NCBI GenBank assembly: GCA_963815645.1
Contig: CAWFHL010000001.1
Location: forward strand, 1,922,001 to 1,986,000
Source of the DNA: JBBRHQ01 sp963815645
Lineage (GTDB): Bacteria; Actinomycetota; Thermoleophilia; Solirubrobacterales; 70-9
Length of the DNA stretch: 64,000 bases
Direction: 5' to 3'
Each line of letters starts with the position of its first letter. Position 1 is the first letter of the stretch. The notes under the pieces are model-generated. The model made no database searches and was not told the origin of the DNA. It saw only the letters and a list, made by a program, of their open reading frames with translations. This document shows positions 51,988 through 60,897 of this stretch, piece by piece. The position numbers were made by a program, and so were the translations under genes.

Positions 51988-53898
51988 TCACCCGCCGCAG
52001 TAAAGATCCTCGCCAACCGAGGAGATCGCTTGGGCGAGTCTGAGGGTGATGCTGTCGGTGTTAATGGCGATGACCACGGCACGGCGCCCGGGGCGCGACG
52101 CCAAGGCCAGCGTGATGTAGCCCGGGTAGTCGCCGTCGTGGCCCCAGACGGTCCCGCAGCGGTAGCGAAAGCGCGCCAGTCCGAGCCCGTAGCCATCTTG
52201 CTTGGCGATCAGGGTGGCGAGCGGGGAGAGCGGGCTGCGCATCAAGGAGAGCAGCCGCCGCCCGATGATCCGTCCCGCGAACAGGGCCCGGTAAAAGCGC
52301 GCCAGGTCGGGGGCGCTGGTGAGCAGGCCGCCCGCCGCTCCGGCAAGGGAGGCGTTCAGCGCCCCGGTGTCAAAGAGGCCGCCGCGCCCGGGCGCCAGCA
52401 CGCCCGCGGGGGTGATGTAGCCGTGCAGGTAGCGGCCTGTCGGAGCACGTGCCTTAAGTGACGTGGACCTGAGATGGAGCGGCGATGTGATCCGGCGCCT
52501 CAGCTCGTAGGGGAGCGAATGGTGGGTCGCCGCCTCGATCACCATCCCCAAGACGATGTAGTTGGTGTTGGAGTACGCCGCGGCGGTGCCCGGGGGGAAG
52601 ACCGGGGGATGCGAGGTGCCAAGGGCAACCAGCTGGCGTTCGGACCACCTATATCCCAAGGGCCGCGTCCCGGCCAGATAACCGCCGAAGAAGCTCGGGT
52701 CGCTGGTGTAGTCAAAGAGGCCGCTGCGGTGATCGAGCAGCTCCTTGATCGTGATCTGATCCCCGTTGGGCAGCAAGCCGGGCAGCCAGCGCTCGACGCT
52801 GTCGTTGAGCCTCAGCCGGTGTTTTTGGACCAGTTGGAGAACGAGCGTGGCGACGAAGGACTTGGTGACGCTGCCGGCGCGGAAGCGATCCTTTCCGCGT
52901 GGCCTGCCCGGTTGAGCCAAGACCTCGGCTCCCGCGGTCGCCAGCTTGGTCCTCTTTCCCTTGGCGACTAGGGCGATCGCGCCTGGCGCTCCGGCCTGAA
53001 CGAGGGCAGAGGCCGCCGCACGAACATCCAATCGTGGGTGTTGCAGAGCTCGGCCAATCACCTTGGCAACGAGGGCGTATCCGTCGTCGTTGAGGTGGGT
53101 GCCGGCTGCCGAGAGCTCAGGAATCCTGCCGGTCAGAGGCGGATAGATGTCGGCCACACGGGCGCCGAAGCGCCGCCCGAGGCACGCCAGGAGGTCGTTG
53201 AGGCCGACTCGCTTGCCTTTGCCCGAGCAGTCGACACGACGGTCGCTGCCGACCACGGCATCGTCGAAACTCGTCTCAAGGTCGGTTCCCTGCAGGGGGT
53301 TGTAGTAGGTCACAACCACCAGGGCCTCCCGGCCGGGGTCGTTGCCAAGGGCGTTGGTCAAACGCCTCAGCAGCGTCCTGTAGTTGGCGACAAATCCGCA
53401 GGCCGCGACCGCGGGCGTCGCGCAGGGGCCGTGCGTGAGCAGATCGAATCCGACGTCGTTGCCGCCGATCCCCAGAGTAACCACCCGCGTATCCGTGGTC
53501 GGATCCTCGATCGCCTCAAGAGCGGCCGAGAGCTGATTGCCGAGGATGCTGCTGCTCGTCTCGTTGACTGGATTTGAGAGATTTCGCAGGCTGTCGACCT
53601 GCCACTTCCCCGGCGCCCGCAGGGTCTGGAAGAGCTGACCCGCGTAGCCCTTTGTGCTGGGGTCCGAGGCACCGATGCCGAAGGCGATCGAGTCGCCGAG
53701 GGCGAGGTAGAGGCGCTGGGGTCTCGCTGCCTGCGCCTCGGGCGCCGAGGCGATCACCGCCACTACGACAAGGGTCAACGCGAGGACCATGCGGCACAGA
53801 CGGTGCTCTATCCGGCTCGGGGCACGCCGGTTCTCACGACCCCCTCGCCCGAATCCTGAGCTGATCTCCCGCTTCGCACCACCTGAGCGCATCGGCAT
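51988..53898 (-). CDS. SGNH-hydrolase and serine-beta-lactamase-like fusion, exported
   Basis: ATG 53898 chosen for its GAGGGGAGCG site; 636 residues. A membrane/signal segment at 36-57 ends SAPEAQA. Domain 1 (60-285) is an SGNH/GDSL hydrolase: nucleophile in ALGDSIAFG (Ser70), GIGGNDV (Asn147), and His268 in GTHLND, although the usual Asp three residues before the His is Ala. Domain 2 (295-636) is a class C beta-lactamase/DD-peptidase-like unit: S343-VTK, Y442-SN and HDGDYPG in place of KTG. Both halves look active. The single chain could combine esterase and peptidase/esterase action on the cell wall or an ester substrate. The gap to the NTF2 array (51709-51987) shows no gene. Confidence 0.88.
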   Translation of the reverse strand: MPMRSGGAKREISSGFGRGGRENRRAPSRIEHRLCRMVLALTLVVVAVIASAPEAQAARPQRLYLALGDSIAFGIGASDPSTKGYAGQLFQTLRAPGKWQVDSLRNLSNPVNETSSSILGNQLSAALEAIEDPTTDTRVVTLGIGGNDVGFDLLTHGPCATPAVAACGFVANYRTLLRRLTNALGNDPGREALVVVTYYNPLQGTDLETSFDDAVVGSDRRVDCSGKGKRVGLNDLLACLGRRFGARVADIYPPLTGRIPELSAAGTHLNDDGYALVAKVIGRALQHPRLDVRAAASALVQAGAPGAIALVAKGKRTKLATAGAEVLAQPGRPRGKDRFRAGSVTKSFVATLVLQLVQKHRLRLNDSVERWLPGLLPNGDQITIKELLDHRSGLFDYTSDPSFFGGYLAGTRPLGYRWSERQLVALGTSHPPVFPPGTAAAYSNTNYIVLGMVIEAATHHSLPYELRRRITSPLHLRSTSLKARAPTGRYLHGYITPAGVLAPGRGGLFDTGALNASLAGAAGGLLTSAPDLARFYRALFAGRIIGRRLLSLMRSPLSPLATLIAKQDGYGLGLARFRYRCGTVWGHDGDYPGYITLALASRPGRRAVVIAINTDSITLRLAQAISSVGEDLYCGG

Positions 53899-54233
53899 TC
53901 TTTCGCTCCCCTCTAATCCATTTGACTTGGATCGATTCTGGTGGGCACCAAGCGTCTCACCTGCGGTGACGCCGTTACCGCGAGATCGTTCACACAACCC
54001 GTCATGTGCGCGTCCCCAAGGCGTAGGTGCGAGTGCCGGTTTCGCCGCGTGGATGACATCACAATCTCCTCATGTCGCCAGCTCCGACAGTTCCTTAGTT
54101 CATTGGCGCGACATCTCTAGTTGCTTGGGTTGGCACCTAACCTCTCACCTCCATCGAAGGTATTACTGCGACTCCGGTCACACTCTGGAAACAGTGATGT
54201 GCTGAATGACGATGACCCCAGCCGCGTGAAACT
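53899..54233. other. No gene recognised
   Basis: About 335 bases upstream of the SGNH fusion gene up to the tRNA-Ser fragment. No coding frame with family similarity. It should contain the promoter of the minus-strand fusion gene; no element is clear. Confidence 0.4.
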
Positions 54234-54302
54234 GGAGGCGGTCTCGAAAAGCGTTGGGGCGTCGTAAGGCGCCTCGTGGATTCGAATCCCACCCCCTCCG
54301 CT
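54234..54302 (+). repeat. tRNA-Ser(CGA) 3' fragment, copy D
   Basis: GGAGGCGGTCTCGAAAAGCG anticodon arm, variable arm GTCGTAAGGCGCC, T arm GTGGATTCGAATCCCAC, acceptor CCCCTCCGCT. Right boundary of the NTF2/SGNH module; the kinase-like gene begins 160 bases further. Confidence 0.85.
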
Positions 54303-54463
54303 TTGTAGAGCCGGAAAGCAGGGAATGTGCTGCGAGCAGCTGTGGGCCATCGGCGCCCACCCTCCGATCCAGACCGCTAGAGACCGCGGGGGGCGTTGAG
54401 CGCGGCTCACTTGCATTAGACGGTGCCGAGTGCAAGGCTGCCCTAAAGGGCTGGGAGTCTTGG

Positions 54464-55120
54464 ATGAGAGATGAGGACGTGAGCCTCGTTACCCTCTCGG
54501 CCACCTACGGTGCCGGTGGTAGCGAGCTCGGGCCCGCGCTGGCGCAGCGCCTCGGCGTGCCTTTTGTGGACCGTCTGATCCCCTCCGAGGTCGCGGCCCG
54601 CCTCGCCATCGGGCTCGCTGCCGCGCGCTCACATGACGATAAGTCGAGTGGCGTGATTTCCCGCCTGCTCCTGAGCCTGGCACCGATGGCTCAGGCCATC
54701 GGTGCTGAGGCGCCGGCCGGCCGCGCCTCTCGCGATCGGGACTTCTGTGAGAAGACCGAGCAAATCATCTTCGAGCATGCCGAAAGCGGGCGGGCCGTCA
54801 TCCTCGGCCGCGCCGGAGCAGTCGTCCTGCGTGATGACCCGCGGGTCCTGCATGTGCGGTTGGACGGCCCCCGTGAGGCGCGCCTGAGGCAGGCGATGCG
54901 GATTCAGGGCGTCGAGCGCCCCGTTGCCGAGCGGCGCTTGAGGGAGACCGACCGCGCACGCCACGCCTACGTGCGCGACTTCCATCACACCGACGCACGG
55001 AACCCCGCCCTCTACCACTTGCTTATCGACTCAACGGCCATCGATCTGGCCGTGTGCGTGGAGATCATCACGCTCGCGGCCGAGAGTCGAGCCAGGCACG
55101 CTGCCCGAAAGGCTCGTTGA
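54464..55120 (+). CDS. Cytidylate-kinase-like family protein
   Basis: ATG 54464 (or GTG 54479) gives about 218 residues. SLVTLSATYGAGGSELGPAL is the P-loop region of the AAK6/Cmk-like group, and the chain continues with RLGVPFVDRLIP, RDRDFCEKTEQIIFE, AVILGRAGAVVLRD and HVRLDGPREARLRQAM. The LID-type Arg-rich helix (RRLRETDRARHAYVRDF) is present. These proteins phosphorylate nucleotides or related molecules; substrate unknown. It overlaps the next gene by TGATG. Confidence 0.85.
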   Translation: MRDEDVSLVTLSATYGAGGSELGPALAQRLGVPFVDRLIPSEVAARLAIGLAAARSHDDKSSGVISRLLLSLAPMAQAIGAEAPAGRASRDRDFCEKTEQIIFEHAESGRAVILGRAGAVVLRDDPRVLHVRLDGPREARLRQAMRIQGVERPVAERRLRETDRARHAYVRDFHHTDARNPALYHLLIDSTAIDLAVCVEIITLAAESRARHAARKAR

Positions 55121-56262
55121 TGAGTGTGGAGTCGTTTGGGTCGGCATTCATGCCGTTTGCCCAGGAGGTGGCCGAGTTGGTGCCGGCAGAAGCCGTCGTC
55201 TTCGACGCGCACACGCACCTGGGAGCCGACGAGGATGGCCGGTCACAGGGACTTTCCGCCCTGCTCGAACAGCTCGACACGGTCGGCGCCCAGAGCCGGG
55301 CCTGTGTCTTTCCTCTGCACGATCCTGATCGGCGTCCGGCCTACCGAAGACCCAACGACCGCGTAATGGCCTGGGCAGCTCAGAGTGAGGGTCGGCTGAC
55401 GCCATATTGTCGGCTTGACCCTGCCGACGATCCCGTCGGCGAAGCGGAGCGATGCCTGGCGCTCAGTGCGAAAGGCATCAAGTTGCATCCTCGCGCCCAA
55501 GCCTTCGGCTTCGACGACGCAGCGGCCGAAGGAATCTTTGGGGTGGCTCGGGATGCCGCGGTTCCGATCCTCGTCCACGCCGGGCGCGGGATGCCACCGA
55601 TGGATACCCTCGCCGAACTGGCGCTCCGCTTCCCGGACGTGACTCTCGTCCTCGCCCATGGGGGCATCGCCGGGCAGGGGATGTTCGCGTCCAAGCTCGC
55701 CGAGCACCCATCGGTGCTCTACGACACCTCTGCCTTCTCAGCCATCGATGTCGTCGAGCTGTTCGCTCGCGTGCCGGCGGAGCGCATCGTGTTCGGCTCC
55801 GACTCCCCTTACGGGCACCCCCTTCCGGGGCTCTACCTGGCGATGCGGGCAGCGGCTCGGGCTGGGGTCGACGCTGAGGGGCGGGCGATGATCGCGGGCG
55901 GCACGATGGCCGCGGTGCTGGACCGCCAACCGCTGCCGGCGGCGAACAAGCCGCGTCTTGAGGAGGTGCGGCCCGTGAGCGGTCGGCTGCAGCGCGTCAA
56001 CGGCTACCTGATGATGGCCGTAGGGGCAGCGTTGACGGCAAACCCGCCCGACCTTGCGCGGGCCCAGGAAGGGGTGGCTCTCGCCCGTTACGCCTGCCGC
56101 GACCCGGACCCGGCAGACGCCGGATGGGCACTCGAGCGCGTAGACGCCGCGCTGGCGGCTGCTGAACAGATCGTGGCCGATGGCGGTGAGCAGGCGAACT
56201 TGGCCATCGCCCTAGCAGTTGCCGCGGCGGCCGTGGCGGCGACGGAGCCGTCACGGGCCTAA
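55120..56262 (+). CDS. Metal-dependent amidohydrolase (TIM barrel)
   Basis: ATG 55120 overlaps the kinase-like stop. Protein of 380 residues. Metal sites: VVFDAHTHLG (HxH), KGIKLHPRAQAFGF, VPILVHAGRG, and ERIVFGSDSPYGHP with the last Asp. This is the amidohydrolase-2/TatD-like pattern, hydrolysing or decarboxylating small substrates. The last 100 residues form an Ala-rich helical domain not usual for amidohydrolase-2 proteins. Translational coupling with the Cmk-like protein suggests joint action. Confidence 0.87.
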   Translation: MSVESFGSAFMPFAQEVAELVPAEAVVFDAHTHLGADEDGRSQGLSALLEQLDTVGAQSRACVFPLHDPDRRPAYRRPNDRVMAWAAQSEGRLTPYCRLDPADDPVGEAERCLALSAKGIKLHPRAQAFGFDDAAAEGIFGVARDAAVPILVHAGRGMPPMDTLAELALRFPDVTLVLAHGGIAGQGMFASKLAEHPSVLYDTSAFSAIDVVELFARVPAERIVFGSDSPYGHPLPGLYLAMRAAARAGVDAEGRAMIAGGTMAAVLDRQPLPAANKPRLEEVRPVSGRLQRVNGYLMMAVGAALTANPPDLARAQEGVALARYACRDPDPADAGWALERVDAALAAAEQIVADGGEQANLAIALAVAAAAVAATEPSRA

Positions 56263-56390
56263 GCGGGGCAGCGCCCCATTATCGACCTCTCTCACGTGGG
56301 GCAGTTAGGCCGAATCTGTGCCGGTCTCGAAGCAGCGGTCGGAGCGAACGCTCGAGAGACGGCCGCAATCTCCGGTGTAGATTCTCCTCG

Positions 56391-57278
56391 ATGCGCGAGT
56401 GGCCGCCAATCAGCGAGCCGGAGCTGCTCGGTCGCATGGCGCTCGACGACGAGGAGTTCGTTGCGTTCATGGTCGAACTGATCGACGCGTGGCCTCGACG
56501 CGAATTCGATCCGGCGGCGATGGAGCGGGCGCTCGGCTACCCGTGGGAGCGCCCCCCGGGGTCGTATGTCCTTCGCGACGACGACGTATCGCTGCTGGAT
56601 GACGTTGGCCCGGCGGATCGGGCGTCCATCCTCGATGCCCTAACCGAGGACCGCCATCCGATCCTCTCATTCGGCGCCAACGCAGCACCCTCCCGGCTGG
56701 CAATGAAGTTCGCGCACTTTCCCAGCGAAGCCGACCGGCAGGTGCTTGTGCTGACCGGCGACCTACACGACCTCGACGTCGGCGCCGTCGCCGCGCCTGG
56801 GCTCCTCGGCTATCTGCCCGCCACGCTATTTGCCAGTCCCGGGACGGCGGTGCGTGCGGCCGTGGTTTGGGTAACCCCCGTGCAGGCCACGCAGTTGGCA
56901 TGGTCGGAGATGAGCTACCGCCTCGGGCGCTTGGAGGACGCGGGCTTCGAGATGGACGAGGCCGACGTAGAGGTGGAGGACATCTTCGCTTTCGTCAGCC
57001 GCCTGGGTGCCTTCTGCGTCGACGGCGCGCCGCTTGCAATGGCGGCGATCCCGGCTAGGGATCGCACCGCCGCCGCGTTGACGCAGGAGGAACTGCTCGA
57101 TGCCATGGCCCGATTGGTGATCGGGTCCGACGCGCGTGCCGAGGACCTGGTTCGCGCCACCTTCGATGACCTGTCCGGGGTCATGGAGCGCGCGTCCGAG
57201 ACCGTGTGGCCCTCGGCACGGCAATTGCAGTCGCGGTGGACGCCATTCCCAGCGTCCGAACGCGTCGCGTTGGATTGA
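56391..57278 (+). CDS. Conserved hypothetical protein, possibly gamma-glutamylcyclotransferase-like
   Basis: Protein of 295 residues. The segment HPILSFGANAAPSRLAMKFA recalls the YGSN loop of gamma-glutamylcyclotransferases, and GLLGYLPATLFASPGTAVRA with VVWVTPVQATQLAWSEMSYR resembles their later strand and catalytic-Glu region. The N-terminal 80 residues are helical and the C-terminal part is a separate helical region. The similarity is by eye only. Alternative: an unrelated small enzyme. Lies 130 bases after the amidohydrolase. Confidence 0.55.
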   Translation: MREWPPISEPELLGRMALDDEEFVAFMVELIDAWPRREFDPAAMERALGYPWERPPGSYVLRDDDVSLLDDVGPADRASILDALTEDRHPILSFGANAAPSRLAMKFAHFPSEADRQVLVLTGDLHDLDVGAVAAPGLLGYLPATLFASPGTAVRAAVVWVTPVQATQLAWSEMSYRLGRLEDAGFEMDEADVEVEDIFAFVSRLGAFCVDGAPLAMAAIPARDRTAAALTQEELLDAMARLVIGSDARAEDLVRATFDDLSGVMERASETVWPSARQLQSRWTPFPASERVALD

Positions 57279-57532
57279 AGCATTGGTCGAAATTGCGGGA
57301 GGGTGGCCAGGGTTGATCTGGCGGGAGGACCAGTTGCTTCGCCACGTGCTCTCGGCGCTCGACCTGAATCTCAACGACTCGAGCCGATCTGCTCCCGGCA
57401 CAGTGATCTCACCGCCGAGCCTCCAGCAGACCTCACTCTCAGGAGCTCCCTCCAACTCTCCAACCACCGACACACTATGAACCGCCTTGGTTCCGGTGAC
57501 GCAGCGACCCCTCCCCCTCGACAGCAGAAGAG

Positions 57533-60500
57533 ATGGTCGGAGTCACCAAGGTCCAGCGCGCCAACGCCAGCTATTGGATCGAGGCGGTCGCCGAGGGCGG
57601 CGAGGACTACTACGCCAAGCCCGGCGAGGCGCCCGGCGCGTGGCTCGGTGGCCTGGCGAAGGAGCTCGGCTTAGAGGGCGAGGTCGGCCGAGCGGCCTAC
57701 GCCGCGATCCTCGAGGGTCGCAACCCCGAGGACGGTGAGGTCCTCGTCAACCGCCCGCCGACTCGCACCTTCATCGACCCATCCGGTCGCGAGCGAACCA
57801 AGGAGCCCGTGCTCGCCTACGACGTCCGCTTCGCCGCCCCGAAGTCGGTCTCGCTGATCTACGCGCTCGGCGGCGAGGAAACACGTGAGCGCCTCCTCGC
57901 CGCCTATGATCGCGCCGTCGCCGCCGGCATTTCCTATCTCGAGCGCGAGGCCTGCTTTGTGCAGCGCGGCCGCGGCGGCAAGACGATCGAGCCCGGCCAG
58001 GGCTTCGTCGCGATGGCCTTCCGCCACCGCATGAGCCGCGCCGGCGACCCGGCGCTCCACACCCACGTCCTCGTCGCCAACATGACCCGCGCGCAGAGCG
58101 ATGGCCGCTGGCTCTCACTCGCCGCGCCGCTCGGCCGCTCCGCCCTCTACCAGCACGGCAAGGCGGCCGGCTATGTCTTCCAAGCCCAGCTGCGGGCCGA
58201 GCTCGTGCGCGAGCTCGGGGTCGAGTGGGGCCCGACGAGAAACGGCTACGCCGACATCAAGGGGATCGAGCGGCCGGTGATCGAGCACTTCTCCCAGCGC
58301 CGGGCGGAGATCCTCGAGGCGCTGGCAGGGCGCGGCGCCTCCTCGGCGAAGGCAGCCGAGGTCGCCGCCTACCGCACCCGCCAGGGAAAGGATTACGGAG
58401 TCGATCCCGACCGGCGCAGGGAGGAGTGGGCGGCGCGGGCTCAGGAGTTCGAGCTGACGCGCGAGAAGATCGCCGAGCTGACCCGCGAGGAGCTGCGCCG
58501 CCCGCCGAAGTCGCTTTTCGAGCACGACCTCGATAAGGCGCTCTTCTCCCTCGAGCGGAGCCGCTCCCACTTCGACCGCCGCGACCTCCTCTGCGCGATC
58601 GCGGGCGCCGCCCCGGAGGGGATCGGGCTGCGCGAGCTGGAGACCGCCGCCGACCGCCTGCTCGCCTCCGAGCGGGTCGTCTCGCTCGGCCGGCCGAGCG
58701 ATCCATCCCAGCCGACCCAGTTCACGACCCCGAGCATCATCGCCTCCGAGCGGAGCTTCCTCGAGATCGCCGGAGGCGGCGAGGCTGCCGGCGCCGGCCG
58801 GGTGAGCGCCGCCAGCCTCGCCACCGCGCTGGAGCGCCACCCCTACCTGGGAGAGGATCAGCGCGAGATGGTCCGGCGCCTGGTCGAGGGCGGTGAGCGG
58901 ATCGTCCCCATCGCCGCCCTGCCGGGGACCGGTAAGACGACGGCGCTGGTTGTCGCCAAGGAGGCCTGGCAGGTGGAGGGCCACGAGGTGGTCGGGGTGG
59001 CGACCGCGAGGACGGCGTCAACTGAGCTCTCCGACGCCGGCGTGCCGGCGACCTCGATCGCCTCCTTGCTGAAGCGCGCCGACGAGCTGCAGATGCTCGG
59101 GGCCGAGCCGCTTGCCCGCGGGACGGTGATCGTCGTTGACGAAGCATCGACCACCGCGACCCTCCAGGCGGCAGAACTCGCCGAGCTCGCCGAGCGCTGC
59201 CAGGGAAAGCTGGTGATGATCGGCGACACGAGGCAGATCGGCGCGGTCGGCCCGGGCGGCCTCTTCGTCCACCTGACCCGCGTCGTCGAGCCGAGCATGC
59301 TGACCGAGATCCGCCGCCAGGTGCACGAGCTCGACCGCCGCGTAGTCGAGCTGGCACACGCGGGAAGGGGCTCTGACGCGCTCGACCTGCTGCGTGGCGA
59401 GGGACGGCTTGCGGTCGCCGACACGATCGAGGAGGCGCGCCACGCCGCCCTTCTTGACTGGCACCGCGCCTACGCCTGCGGCGCCGACGCGGTGATGATC
59501 GCGCGGCGAAACCGCGACGTCGACGAGCTGAACGCCGGCGCCCACGCGCTGCTGCAGGCAGAAGGGAAGCTGGGCGGTGAGGCGATTCGCGTCGGCGCCC
59601 AGGAGTTCGCGGCCGGAGATCGGGTGATGACCCGGGTCAACACGCCCGAGGTCGCAAACCGCGAGCGCTTCGTGCTCACGGCGGTCGACCCGGACCGCGG
59701 CGAGGTCGAGCTGCAGCGGATCGGCGGCGATGGGCGAACCGTCACCCTCGGTCCCGACTACCTGGAACGGACGACGCCGAACGGCGAGCCCGCCCTCGAG
59801 CACGCCTACGCGGTGACGATCTACGGCTCCGAAGGGAAGACCTTCGATCAGACCTTCGCCCTGCTCGACGCAGGCGCGAGCCAGGAGGAGCTGACCGTCG
59901 CCGTCTCCCGCGCCCGCGAGGCGACGCTCGCCTACGGCGTCGCCTCGCTCGAGCTGACCGACCCCGAGCTCGGCCCCGGCCGGCGGGCGATCGAGGACGA
60001 GCTGCACGAGCTGCGGATCGCGGCGGAACGACCGGGTGCGGACGTCGCCGCGGCTGAGGTGGCGCTGCGCGAGCGGATCGCCCACCAGGAGGTGGCGGCG
60101 CTGCGGGCGCGAGGTGCCGAGCTCTCACAGCAGCAGCGCGAGGTGCAGGCGCAGGCCCCGAAGCTCGGGGAGCTGCGCGAGCTCGAGCAGCGGCTCGAGT
60201 GGGCCGAGCAGGGCGCGGAGCGGATCGCCGCTGAGCGCGATGCGCTGGCGGCGAGGTGGTTTCCGCCGAAGCTCGAGCTCTCGATGGCAGAGCGCGACCT
60301 CGAGGTGGCCATCGGGCATCTGCGCCGGCTCGACGAGGAGCGCGAGCGACTCGTGGCGGAGATCGGGCGCTTCGAGGCCAAGCGGCCGCCGCAGCTCTCG
60401 GCCGATCAGCGCCTCGAGCGCGAGCTGATCTCCGAGCGCCTCGAGCAGGTGCTGCGGCGCGAGGTCGCGGCCGAGCGGCTTCAGCCCTCCCATCACGTCC

Positions 60501-60787
60501 GCGAGGCGATCGGCGAGCGCCCCTCCGACGTTCGCGAGCTCGAGACCTGGAACCAGGCGGTGCAGGAGATCCACGCCTACCGCCAGGCGCACGGGGTCAC
60601 GGACCCGCAGCGGGCGCTTGGCGCCAAGCCGCGCGAGGGCTCGGAGCGGCTCGAGTGGGACCGGGCCCAGGAGCGGCTCGAGGAGCGCCGGCGCGAGCTC
60701 GAGCGAGTGCGAGGGATCCAACCGGAGCATGAGCGAAGGAGGGAGCGGGTGCGGGAGCCCAGCCTCGAGCTCGAGATCGGGCGCTGA
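57533..60787 (+). CDS. MobF-family conjugative relaxase/helicase (TrwC/TraI-like)
   Basis: Protein of 1084 residues. N-terminal relaxase: catalytic tyrosine pair Tyr26-Tyr27 in EDYYAKPGEAPG, and the three-histidine metal motif in FRHRMSRAGDPALHTHVLV near 165-178. From about residue 440 there is a superfamily 1 helicase: Walker A PGTGKTTAL at about 463, Walker B VIVVDEAS, GDTRQIG, and the final TVAVSRAREA region. After 830 the tail is a long coiled coil. It would nick at oriT and lead plasmid-like transfer. The 254 bases upstream have no gene and are a plausible oriT location, but I could not identify one. No coupling protein or T4SS gene is in view. Confidence 0.95.
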   Translation: MVGVTKVQRANASYWIEAVAEGGEDYYAKPGEAPGAWLGGLAKELGLEGEVGRAAYAAILEGRNPEDGEVLVNRPPTRTFIDPSGRERTKEPVLAYDVRFAAPKSVSLIYALGGEETRERLLAAYDRAVAAGISYLEREACFVQRGRGGKTIEPGQGFVAMAFRHRMSRAGDPALHTHVLVANMTRAQSDGRWLSLAAPLGRSALYQHGKAAGYVFQAQLRAELVRELGVEWGPTRNGYADIKGIERPVIEHFSQRRAEILEALAGRGASSAKAAEVAAYRTRQGKDYGVDPDRRREEWAARAQEFELTREKIAELTREELRRPPKSLFEHDLDKALFSLERSRSHFDRRDLLCAIAGAAPEGIGLRELETAADRLLASERVVSLGRPSDPSQPTQFTTPSIIASERSFLEIAGGGEAAGAGRVSAASLATALERHPYLGEDQREMVRRLVEGGERIVPIAALPGTGKTTALVVAKEAWQVEGHEVVGVATARTASTELSDAGVPATSIASLLKRADELQMLGAEPLARGTVIVVDEASTTATLQAAELAELAERCQGKLVMIGDTRQIGAVGPGGLFVHLTRVVEPSMLTEIRRQVHELDRRVVELAHAGRGSDALDLLRGEGRLAVADTIEEARHAALLDWHRAYACGADAVMIARRNRDVDELNAGAHALLQAEGKLGGEAIRVGAQEFAAGDRVMTRVNTPEVANRERFVLTAVDPDRGEVELQRIGGDGRTVTLGPDYLERTTPNGEPALEHAYAVTIYGSEGKTFDQTFALLDAGASQEELTVAVSRAREATLAYGVASLELTDPELGPGRRAIEDELHELRIAAERPGADVAAAEVALRERIAHQEVAALRARGAELSQQQREVQAQAPKLGELRELEQRLEWAEQGAERIAAERDALAARWFPPKLELSMAERDLEVAIGHLRRLDEERERLVAEIGRFEAKRPPQLSADQRLERELISERLEQVLRREVAAERLQPSHHVREAIGERPSDVRELETWNQAVQEIHAYRQAHGVTDPQRALGAKPREGSERLEWDRAQERLEERRRELERVRGIQPEHERRRERVREPSLELEIGR

Positions 60788-60820
60788 CGTGTGGGCGCCA
60801 CTCGCGGCTCATCTGCCTGC

Positions 60821-60897
60821 CTTCGGCTGGGCGGCGGCGGCCGATTTTGGCACGGCTTCGCCGTGCGGCGGCCACCCGCATGGCCGCCCAGCCGAAG
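60821..60897. promoter_or_regulatory. Nested inverted repeat between relaxase and sigma-like gene
   Basis: Outer arms CTTCGGCTGGGCGGC (60821-60835) and GCCGCCCAGCCGAAG (60883-60897) are perfect 15-base complements. Inside, GCACGG-CTTCG-CCGTGC (60850-60866) is a perfect 6-bp hairpin with a CTTCG loop. The outer right arm begins just after the ATG at 60880 of the sigma-like gene, so folding of the RNA would bury the start codon. Function may be termination after the relaxase, control of translation, or a DNA site. Confidence 0.7.

Noticed and set aside
53389..53577. Plus-strand frames opposite the SGNH fusion
   Set aside because: Shadows of the fusion gene without independent support.
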